Source: Calliopum simillimum
Lineage: Eukaryota; Arthropoda; Insecta; Diptera; Lauxaniidae
Length of the DNA stretch: 64,000 bases
Direction: 5' to 3'
Assembly: GCA_951812925.1 (NCBI GenBank)
Contig: OX638370.1
Coordinates: 26,031,964 to 26,095,963 of the forward strand
Shown here: positions 12,201 to 24,200 of the stretch, piece by piece
Layout: the number at the start of each line of letters is the position of its first letter
Numbering within the stretch: position 1 is the stretch's first letter
Translations under genes and position numbers: made by a program
The notes under the pieces: generated by a model
The model's input: the letters and a program-made list of their open reading frames with translations, nothing else
What the model was told of the DNA's origin: nothing
The model's database searches: none

Positions 12201-15200
12201 AATGAATAGTGAATAGAAAACATACAATTAAATACAAATAGGAATGCCATTAAATACATACGTACATTCAAGCATTTTTTTAATGGTACAAAATTACAGT
12301 TAAATTTAATCATAGTAAATAGAAATGATTCCAGAGATTTAGTTAATTTGAATAATTTTGACTATGTGTTTTAGTAGGTACAAAGAAAAAAATATTATGT
12401 GTTAGATACAACTTAATAAATACATTTTATGGAATTTGTATTTCTATCTAAATGTTAAATATAAAGTAATAGATATAATCTATGAGTAGTAAATTTCATT
12501 CGTTATTTTTTTTTTTATATAAATAATTGTTTTTTTAAATTCAAATAAAATAAATGCTTTAACAATTTATCAGGATAGATATTTCTAAATTTCGACTTGT
12601 GTCTCAATTTTAGACTATTTACTAAAGAAAAAATAAAAAATTAAAGGCGAGTATTTTCTACACTCTGCTCATCGTCGCTTTCGTATGGTTTGTTCGTTAT
12701 AACAAATCCATTGCTATATAGTGAATTACTGCTTATTGCTGGTGAGGTCGCTAAACTAGTGATACTTTGATACGTTTTCATTGAATATGCATCACCTAAA
12801 TGCAAACAAACAAAAAAAAAAAAAACAAAAACAAACAAAATAAAAAATATTGTGAAGGGAAGAAATTAAAATTATAGTGGACAAATTTTGAAAATTATAT
12901 AGGACAAATACAATACATTGCGCATAAAACAAAAAATTAAAAAATAAACAAAACACCAAAAGGACAAAAATGAGCGACATACGTTTTTATTTAGCTATAT
13001 GAGGAACTTTGTTACATTGTCGCAGGATAATTAATGAAAACTTGTATAATTCCATTAAATGATTCATATAAGTATGTATGTATGTATATTTACAAATGTG
13101 CATAAGTTCAGTTATGTATTAATTCTTAATATAGAATTGATTTAAGGTCTTTTTTATTTAAAGTTATAATAGTGTTATTAGGGTTTTAAAAGATCTAACT
13201 ATGCAAAACAACTGATACTTCAAATTGTACATAAAAGCGTAAGCAATTGGCAGTGTATTTATGCTACAAAAAACATGAAAGTACTACACTACACAAAAAG
13301 AATGTCAAACTGGTAACCTGCGGGTTTTTTGGTGGTAAATATTTTACAATTTTAGGTACATGGTAGCCGCGTGCATCAAATAACCACAAAAATAGATTGG
13401 CACGCCTGATATATGGTTTAGAAAAAAAAAAGAGTATTGAATGTCGCATGGTAGACTTGTTTGCATGAAAACTTTCCATACAAATTAATATCTATATATA
13501 AATACGCAAGACAAAACTTTGTCCTACCTTTTTTACTATGTTAGAAATGGAGCACGGCTTTGAATTATACACCATTAAAAAGGTATTTGTATGTCAATGT
13601 GCACAAAGTTAAAATTATTAATATTATTTTAAAGTTTTACCATAAGCCAGGTAAATTTAAATGCAAAATACGCGGTCACGCAGAGCTGAAAAGAGGATAC
13701 AGCACAAAGAAAAAGACAAAAAGCCGACTGACGCTGACTTCATGATTTTTATTTTCTTTTCGTTTCACATTTGTCATTGTAACAAGATAAATGAGCTTTT
13801 CTATTTTGTATCAAAAAGCAAAAAAAGTACTAGAACTGTACCAAAATTATTTAATACATTTGCGGTCAAATTTTGATTATTGGGCGATTTTAGTCAATAG
13901 AAAATAGTACCGTAAGCAGGGGTGACTTTGACATCTGGGGGCGACTTTAACCGGCAAGAAAAAAAAGATTAAAATCGTAATATTTTCATCTCGAGGACTA
14001 GTTGTCGATTTGTATTTGGTCCATGTGTAACCTTGAAGTATTGGCTTTTAGCGTCTGTTTTCAATATTTGATTTGAACGCGAACTTTCAGATATATTGGT
14101 GCATTTTCGAAAAGTTGTCTTATGTAGCATTTTTTAACGCTCAGAAAATTACTACTTACTGACTAGAAGGAAAATTGCTGGCGGTGGGTGAATGATATTA
14201 CTAAAATTATTGTTTAATTTTCTTCCCTAATCAATCGACTTTCATGGATAAATTTGCCTCTAAGTATTTTTAATGCATTTTTATATAGGAGTATGTTAGA
14301 AAACAACGTTTTTGGGGTGACTTTGGACCGGTTGAAAGTCACCCCCAAAAAACTTTGTATTGTTAGGCTGGCTCAAAAGAAACCCAAACTCGGGCCATAT
14401 TGACGCCCAAAACACTGGGTATGGTGAACTGTAGTGAAAATAAAGTCTAGTCTTTCGCCAAAGTGAAATTATTTTTTCCTTTTGATCTTTGTAAAACAAT
14501 TTAATATTTTAATGAGAACCCAAAAAGGATATTTGTTATTATCTATTTAGGTAATTTTGCAAAAAAATTAAGCCACCGAAGCCCTTTAACAAAAGAGGCA
14601 TTTTTGAAGTTACCTACTAAGAAATTCTTTTGTTTTTTAAATTTTTTGAATCAAGTATTTTTTATTTTCTAATTTGCAATGGATTTTTAACTTGTTTTTG
14701 TGAATTTTTTAAGTTTTGCTAAGCCCTAAATATAAGTATTGTTATTTAAGAATTTTTAAGTGTGTTACTTAATGACATTTTATATTGAAATTTGATTTTA
14801 TTTAATTGAACTTTTAGTCATATATTTGCAAAGATCGATTTACATATAAATCTATCAATGCATTTTTCTAACACATAATTATGACAAATCAAGGAACGGA
14901 TTAGAAACACGGCTATAGTGACATATGTTTCGTCTTTCGCCACAAAGACTCATCAGACTATTTTTGTTGTAATTATAATTATATTTATTTTACTAAATTA
15001 ATTACAAACTTGCAATTTTTCAATTGTAATTAATTTAGTAAAATAAATATAATTATAATTACAACAAAAATAGTCTGATGAGTCTTTGTGGCGAAAGACG
15101 AAACATATGTAACTATAGCCGTGTTTTTAATCCGTTCCTTGATTTGTCATAATTATGTGTTAGAAAAATGCATTGATAGATTTATATGTAAATCGATCTT

Positions 15201-18200
15201 TGCAAATATATGACTAAAAGTTCAATTAAATAAAATCATATTGTTATTTAATGTAACATATGTACAAATAATTAAAACATACCAAAGGCTGAAACCGAAT
15301 TTATCAAAAATTTTAGTTTTTTTTTAATCGCGACCTTGAAAACATTCCATCACCTAGACTGATTGCCTATACAAATATACTAAAATATTGAGAGAACTCA
15401 AGTTAACAAAACCTTATACTCTCATTTTGCATCTTTGAAGGTATAGCATGTAAAATCAATGAATGAAATTTTTCGGTTAAGGTCACCTCACCCTTGAGGT
15501 GACTTTAACCCACTTACAATAACATTCGTAAAAATTTTATAACATGAGATCAAAGCTGAAGTCCCCACGAAAAATTTAGAGCAATGAAACCATTAACTTA
15601 ATTAAAATTGTTGAAATTATAAGCTCCTAAACTTGAAAAACCTGTTTTTTTGTATCACAGTCACCCCTGCTCACGGTACAGGAATGGAATTGCGTTGTTG
15701 ATAAAACATAGTGGTCCGGCCTCTGCACTAGGAAAATCGACCATTACTGACTGAAAATCGACCATTACGCTGAATTTAAATGTGGTCATACAAGTACTAA
15801 TAATGCCCAAAATCGGCAGTTGTTTTTTCAAACCAAATGTCAATGAAAACGATGATTAACATGAATGAATTCCGTTCAAATTACTTCCCCATCTACCCTG
15901 TTCCATAGATTTGTCTCCTAGCGACTTTAACCTGCTCGCAGAACTAAAAAAATGCTCACTGGAAAAGGATTTGGTTCTTCATTAGACCACGGACTTATCA
16001 ATCGATGTGTTATACTCTCAAGTAAAGGTTCGTTGGAAATGTTCAAGTTATAGTTTATAGTTTGATAACAAACATTATGCCTATCTGATACCATTGCAAA
16101 ATTATATCGCACTGTTTCCTGGAGCTAAGATAAATTGTAGTGTCAAACATATTTAAATACAATAAATATGTCACAAGAAATTGAACCCCCCATTGCACAA
16201 TTTACAATTTAATAATTGTAGGGAATTTTATGCTTGGTGGCTGATCAGCTGGCAACCTGTCCCCATAGGCAAATACCCTAGCTTCGCCAATGGTTGCCTC
16301 CTTAGCGTGTGATACAACTTATAAGTAACTTTTTTAGATTTTAAAAAGAGATTTTGTGTTACTTGGTTAATAAATTTTCCATGCAATAGAAAACTTTGCA
16401 TGACCAAAATAGTAATTTAAAATTTGGACATATTTCAGATTTATTGTACTGCTTTTTTTTCAATTGCATTGTTATCAACGTAAACAAACTGATAACATTT
16501 TAAGTGGTAACAACACTAAACTTAGAGATAAGACTGAACAAATTGGAAAGTGAAAGTAAACAAAAATGTTAGTTCTGTATGCATGTGTATTCGATTGTAT
16601 TTCTTCTGACTAGTAGAAATAGGTAAAAGTGCCTAAGGGCAGTTTAATAATTTATCAAGTATCATGTATCCACATATGTAATAAATGTATCTTAACTTAT
16701 TTCGGGTTTGCTTTGTTAATAAGATGAAATAAAAATGAATGCACTTATAATTATTTGCCAATCTTTGCAAAAGGAAAAAAATATAAAAAAACGAATACAA
16801 AATAAATATAAATAAATTCATAAAAGACCAATTAAAATAAATAGGAGTACGAAATGATTTAAATGAAGGGCGAGGGGGTCAAACAAACTATCAAATATAG
16901 TACAACACAACAGATTTTATTACCTACTTAAACAACTGACATTGTCATTTGCTAGCTCTTTCTAATTTCTTTTTTTTCTTTACTTTCATCATTTTCTTGG
17001 CTGATGCATATAAGCAAGAGCAAAGAGTAGCTGGCACAATGAACTAGAAAGTTTTTTCTTTACTTTACTGTTGGCCTTTGTTAATTATACCAAATACAAG
17101 CTTCTAATTAAATGTTCTTCAAAATAATATGATAAAAATCATGCAATTAAAAGTCGTAATAGAGGAAAAAGAATTATTGCAAGGCAAAAAGAAAAATTCA
17201 AATAATTTACCAATGCTCAAAATTGTATAGGTACATATACAGTGCCGGTAAAAAATAGCAAAAAAGGAGCTGAATATTACAGAACAGTATTGCAATAGTT
17301 CAAAGCCGACTTATAGAACCTGTAGACTAAGGAAAGTCTCTCTCTTCACTTACGGGAATGCAGAATATAACCATAAATTATTGACTTAAACGGTTAAGTA
17401 CGGTGATTTAAGTATGATGGTAAGGACACTTATTTTCTTTTCATTGTTATGGTACAGTGATCAAAATCAAGACAGCAAAGAAATGATTTGCGGATCATTC
17501 GTTGAGTGTCATGAAGTAGACTATCCTTTACGCAGACGTTAAATCAATTGAGAAGTTCTCGGCTGATGTCGAAAAGACAGTCTCTATTGTACAGCTAATA
17601 TGCGACAATATCATCTTTAATAAATAGGCAAACGAAATCAGTTGAGTCCCTGTTTCTATGCCTAAATCTCATATATTCGCTTGTTTTTGTTTCTTTGTTG
17701 GAAAGGTTGTGAGGAGAAGAAGTGCATAGTATTATAGTTGAATGTTTATTTACGAATGAATAATATAAACTACAGTATTGAAAAACAAAATACAAAAAGA
17801 AAACTACATTTCATATTAAATATTTCAATACAGTGTCTCAGTAAAGTATACAAACACAAAGTATTACAAAGTGATAACTGATCATAACATTAAATTATTA
17901 ATAACATCAATACTTTCCCTTGTTGTGATATTCAGTTAACACTTGAAAGTCCCAAATTCTTTATTAAATATTTTAACCTTAACGGTTGTAATGGCTTCGT
18001 CATTATATCAGCTAACTGATCTTGCGTTGAGATGCGAGTTACATCCAATTCTTTTTCACAAACTTTCTCACGAACAAAAAAGTGTTTTAAAGCAATATGC
18101 TTTGTTCTTCTGTGGAACTCTGGATTCTGAGCTAACCTTATTGCTGCATTGTTGTCTACTAGCAACATCGGAATTTCCTTAAATCCAATCAATTCAGAAT

Positions 18201-21200
18201 AGAGCCTCTTGAGCCAGATAATTTCTTTAGTAGCTTCGGTAGCAGCAACTATTTCTGCCTCTGTTGTAGATGTTGCTACTATTGGCTGTCGTTGACTCAT
18301 CCACGAAATTACAGCTCCACCATACTTAACTACGACTCCTGATGTTGATCTTCCAGTCTTAATGCAACCTCCAAAATCAGCATCACTGTAGCATTCGAAC
18401 TTTAAATTATTGTCAGCTTTGTATATAATGCCATAGTCTTTGGTACCAGCTATGTATCGAAATACTCTCTTTACTCTGACAATATCTTCTTTAGTAGGAT
18501 TTTCTAAAGTTCTAGACAAGTAACCAATACTAAATGCAAGGTCTGGTCTAGTACCGAGCATTAAGTACATTATTGCCCCAACTGCTTGTCGATACGGAAA
18601 TTTTGAAACATCATCTACTTTCCCTGCTTCAGAACTTTCCACCACCTTGGTCATTGGAGAAGCAACAGGTCTGCAATCTTGAAAGTTGAACCTTTCTAAT
18701 ATTTTTCTTGCATAGGCACCTTGAGAAACTTTGATTACACCGTCTTCTTTCTTTATCTCCAACCCCAAAAAATAACTTGCATCTTTTGCAACTATTTTAA
18801 ATTCAGATCTTAATTCTTTTAGTAATACTTTAAGATCATTTGCATCTGTTCCTGCAACAAGTCCATCATCTACATATAGGACCAAAATTAACTTCTTTCC
18901 ATCTTTTATTCTTATGAAAAGGCACGGATCAGCTTCAGTGACTTTAAATCCAATTTTTAATAAATAATTTACCAAACGTTTATTCCAACAACGAGGCGCT
19001 TGCTTTAAGCCATACAAACTTCTTTTTAATCTGCACACTCGTTTTGTTCCATCATTGTAGCCTTCTGGTTGTTTCATAAATATTTCTTCTTCTAATTCAC
19101 CATATAAGAAAGCTGTTGAAACGTCAAATTGAGATAAGTGCATGTTATTGCTAGCTGCTATACTCAATACTGCACGTATTGTTCCCAATTTCGCCACTGG
19201 ACTAAACGCTTCTTTGTAGTCTATACCCTCTCTTTGCGTAAATCCTTTAATGACTAACCTGGCTTTAAACTTATCCACTGTTCCATTAGGATTCATCTTC
19301 ACTCGAAACACCCACTTTGACGATAAAGCTTTTGCACCTTTTGGTAGTTCTGCCATCTCCCATGTTGTATTTTCTCTAAGTGAATTAATCTCGGAATTCA
19401 TGGCCACCTTCCACTGCTTACACTGTTTACTATTAATCGCTTCCGTAAACGTCATAGGAGTTTCAATTTTATTTATAAAACCTTGTAATTTTATTACAAA
19501 GTCATCATACTTGGAATTTGATAACAATGTACGATCTCTTAATCGTTTTACTAATGGCATTTCAAAGTCGTTTTCTTCATCTATACCACTCTTATTTGAT
19601 TGAAATCCATAAAAATCACTAGCATCAGAAAATTCATCTTGTGTACAGTCTTCAAACGGTTCATCTTCTACGGTATCTTGCGTATCCTTTTCAATAATTG
19701 GTTGATTAATATCATCTACGGCATCTTTACTATTAAATTGTTGTTCTTCTCTAAATTGTTGTTCTTCATCACGTACAGTACAGTCACCTTCTGTGTAACT
19801 TCGTTTAAAATCTTCAAACTTTAGCTTAACTTCATCTAAGTTGTTGTCATCATCGCAAGTAGTGTTGTTGTCTTCACCACTAATATTGTTGTTGTTTTCA
19901 TCATTTGTATCCTTAGCCACACACGACTTTGGTTTCTCAACAAATTTTACATCACGAGACAAAATAACTTTACGAGTTTGTTTGATGTAAACTCGATATC
20001 GTTCATCATTATCATACCCAATTAGATAACCTTTTGTAGCTTTGGCATCCATCTTCTTCCTCTTTTGGCTAGGTATATGGACATAGCATTCACTGGCTAT
20101 TATTCTTAAATGATGTATTCTAGGCTTCTTTCCCATCCATAATTCAAAAGGAGATTTATCTTCTACTGATGACTTTCCAGTTCTGTTTAGTATGTATATA
20201 GCTGTTCTTACTAATTCAGCCCATATCGCATCTGGAAACTTTGCATCCTCATTTGAGTACTTGAATGTACGAGCCATCTCAACAACTGTACGATTTTCTC
20301 TTTCACTACCTCCATTCTGTTGTGGGGTGTATGGTGCTGTTAACCTCTGTGTAACACCATACTTCTTTAAAATAATCTTAACTTCATGGTTGTCAAACTC
20401 TCCACCGTTGTCGCTTAACAATTCTTTAATGGGATAACCATAAGTTTTCGCTGTCATCAAAACTTCTTCTAAGCATCCTTTGACATCTGATTTTTGTTTT
20501 ATAACAAACCCAAAACGGTACTTGGTATAGGCATCTTTGAATATTAACAGGTACTTCATCTTACCAAACGATTCACTAAATGGACCACAAACATCTGTTG
20601 TCATGAGCTCACCTGGACTTTTGGCTTTCACTCTATGACCAAACGGCAATCGATGGGCTTTTCCATAGATACACGGCTCACAAACGGTTCTATCATCTTT
20701 TGTTGTTATACCCATTTCACTCTTTAGCATCTTCTTAATATGTCGCTTGTCTTGGTGACCCCAACGTTCATGATAAAGTTGCAGTAAATCGGAATCTTGA
20801 ACTGCATTGACCTGTTCCTTATCCTCTTGTGCTATAGGCCTAATATTAGCTTTATATAAGGATCCACATACTGACCTTGATCCACATATAAGCTCTTCAC
20901 CATTAACAATCAATTTACAATTAGTAGTTGTTGATACAAATTTACTATTGCGTTGCTTATCCTGAGCAGCAAGCACTGAGAACAAATTCCTTGATATGTT
21001 AGGTACATACCAGACATCTGTTAAACATAACACCTTGGTTTTATTTCTGCATTTGGATTCTATTTCTATTGTTCCTTTACCAATAGCTTGTAGAACTTCC
21101 TTACCAGCTGCTTTAATAAAATTTGGATTTGAAAATGGCTCAAAATCCTTAAAAATTTCTTTGTTGTTTGTAACATGACGTGTTGCTCCGTTATCGATCC

Positions 21201-24200
21201 ACCATCCTGCGGCATCGGCATCTTGCACCGCATTGACTTCTTCATACAATATTGTTAAACAATTTTGAGACACAGCTTTTGCCTCATTCACTTCTTTTGG
21301 TTTAGGCTTACCATCAGCTACCCACTTACGGCAATCACGTACCCAATGTCCTTTCTTATTACAGTAATTACAAACGTCTGATCTTTTAATTTGTTTACCA
21401 TTTGAATTATTTGTAAATGTCACCTTCTTGTTCTTTAAACTTCTTGATACAAGAGCTTCTTCTTCGATTTTATTTTTATCTGAACTTGTACAATTTCTTT
21501 CATACATACATAATTGTGCTGACATCTCTTCAAAGGTTTTCTCCTCGTTCTTCGTTAATAACATCCAGCTTGACTTAAAAGTTTCAAATTGAATCGGTAA
21601 AATTTGTAGTATCTTGCATACTAACAACACATCAGGCAATTGATCTTCATTCCTTGCTTTCAACCCATTATTTAGTTCAATCCATAAACTTTTGAGTTTA
21701 GCAATATGTAATGAAACGTCTTGACTTGAATTCCATGTGAATGAGAAAAAATCAATACATATTTTAAACAACTGATCCTTGGATCTTGCTTCGAATTGAA
21801 TTTTTAATGATTCCCAAGCATCTTCGGCTGTTTCTTTATCCATAATTTTTTGATAAACGTCGTCACTTACAGCGCTTGTAATCATAGATTTAGCGTAACT
21901 GTTCGCTTTTCTATATAAATCTGTTTTTTCTTTATAGGATTTCTTCTCATCAGCAGTTGCATTAGCTGCTGGCTGTAAAGGTTTTCTTAATTTCCCTTCT
22001 ATGACATCAATTGCTCCTTCATGGTAATCCAAAAGATCACGCATTTTCCGCTTCCACACTGGATAATCCGATTCATTTCTTAATGGCTTTATATGCTTTG
22101 AAAAGTCCATTTCTTGAATTTAGCTTGATTTTAAAATTTCTTGAAAAAATTTTATTATTTTTGAAGTCTCTGACCGATTTTTCTTTCTTTGAAAAATTTT
22201 ATTTTAATTTTCAGAGCTTCCTGGGCCCATAACCTATTATAGTTGAATGTTTATTTACGAATGAATAATATAAACTACAGTATTGAAAAACAAAATACAA
22301 AAAGAAAACTACATTTCATATTAAATATTTCAATACAGTGTCTCAGTAAAGTATACAAACACAAAGTATTACAAAGTGATAACTGATCATAACATTAAAT
22401 TATTAATAACATCAATACATAGGTGCCACGCCCCTGAATGGAAAAACCGCTCTCACTGCTAAACCACTGCATCGCTTTTGATTTAATTTGGTTAGAGATA
22501 AGGCTAACACTAAGGAACGATAACATGACCATTATATGGTATGAATGGATTTTTTTGAAAGTGGAATAAGTCCATAACGAGGCAAAAGTAATGCCACAAA
22601 GATTATGTTTCATAAAAATCGGATATTTGACCAATACAATTTTTAATTTAATGACATTAATTCTACACCATTAAGTAAACTTTCATGAAAACAGAGCTTA
22701 AATTTATTCATTTTCAACGAAATGACAGGCATTTCATATTACTTTTGGACTTATTGCACTTTCAAAAAAAACCCATTCATATTTTTAATGGGCGGTACCG
22801 CGCCCCTTAATGGAAAAACCGCTCTCACGGCTAAACAACTGCATCGATTTTTTGAAATTTGATACGGAGATAGGGTTACCACTAAGGAACGATAATATGA
22901 GCATTATATTTGCGCGGTGTCACGCCCCCAAATGGAAAAAGCGTTCTCACGACGAAACCACTGGATCGATTTTTATAAAATTTGGTATTGAGACAGAATT
23001 CACACCAAGGAACGATAATATGACCTTAATGCTTTTAAGTGGGAGGTGCCACGTAGCTCAAGAACAAATTGACAGACTTGATTAATGAGAATTTGTTTGT
23101 TGTGGTATTTTTAAGGTCTAGTCGAAATTTTTAATTTCTGGTATGACAAATGGTTTTCTTTGAAAGTGGAATAAGTCCATAGGGGAGCAAAAGTAATGTC
23201 ATATGCATTACGTGCCATAATAATCGATTATTTGACCTATATCATTTCCCCAATTTAATGCCATCAATTTTACACCATTAAGAAAACTCCGTGAAAACAC
23301 AGCCCAATATTATTCATTTCTAACAAAATGTAAGCCTTACATATTTTACCCCTAAAAGAGTTAAATATTTCCTAACCCGAAAGATAAATTTTAGAACTTC
23401 TTTCTTAGAAACTTTCTTTTAGAATTGATTGCTTACGTTTTCATATTTAAAAGCATGCTAATTATCATACCGCAGCTGTATATGTACTTATGTATACAAA
23501 CATAAAAAATGCATTTTATAGTGATGCATCTTGATCAGCAGTTTTCGCAACAATAAGCACTTTTCTTACAAGGTATCAAATATATATTTTTTGTGTTTTG
23601 TCTGCTAGAGTATTTTCTAAGAAATTCGAAACAGACGAGCATTTTCAGAGTTTTATTTTTTTAATTGAATTCGTTACTTAAGATATTTGCTGAACAATAT
23701 TTTTTTTTTTCATTTCTTTATTTGTTAAAGTTAATGTAATTTATTATGCACATAAAATATTTCTTATCAGAAAATTTTAACCGCCGTAATTAACTTTGTT
23801 CTTTATGAATAAATTTTATATTTTCAGAGTTGGAATAATTATCCACAGACGTCCGTAACATTCTATTTGATTCGTTATATAATTTACAAACGAGCTGTTT
23901 GGCTTAATACAATACCTACTCGATTCCTTGCAGTGAAAAATACAAAAAATACAACAGAAATATTACCTTGGTTTTTTATACCAGTTTCACTGATAACCAA
24001 CCACAATATCTTTAGTAAAATTTATTTATTATTCCAAAAAAAAAAAATTTAATTTCGGTTTTTACAGATGTTTACAAAATCGAAATGACTGAATTTCAAC
24101 TGTTCATCTACATCTCAAAAGTTCAGACGAATTGAAATTTTTGTTTAAACTTTACTTTCGCTCTAACAGTTCCGAAACTAATCCTACAATTTTCATGAGA

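Larger units (their letters stand above)
17725..22422 (-). mobile_element. Full-length copia-type LTR retrotransposon
   Basis: A complete Ty1/copia element: two identical 183-bp LTRs, one uninterrupted 1392-codon gag-pol frame, a primer-binding site and a polypurine tract, inside a perfect 5-bp target duplication CATAG (17725-17729 and 22418-22422). Identical LTRs and an intact frame mean a very recent insertion. It lies in the long RN-tre intron in the same orientation as that gene. Confidence 0.95.

Noticed and set aside
12641..12795. Splicing from exon A onward to exon B
   Set aside because: A phase-compatible GT exists (CAGA/gtgtag), but it is a poor donor, and exon A has its own in-frame stop.
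17240..17575. Tc1 element suggested by an ACAGTGCCGGTAAAAAAT word
   Set aside because: No matching second end or transposase sequence was found nearby.
19250..19824. Open frames on the plus strand across the copia element
   Set aside because: They are antisense shadows of the intact minus-strand gag-pol frame and resemble no protein.
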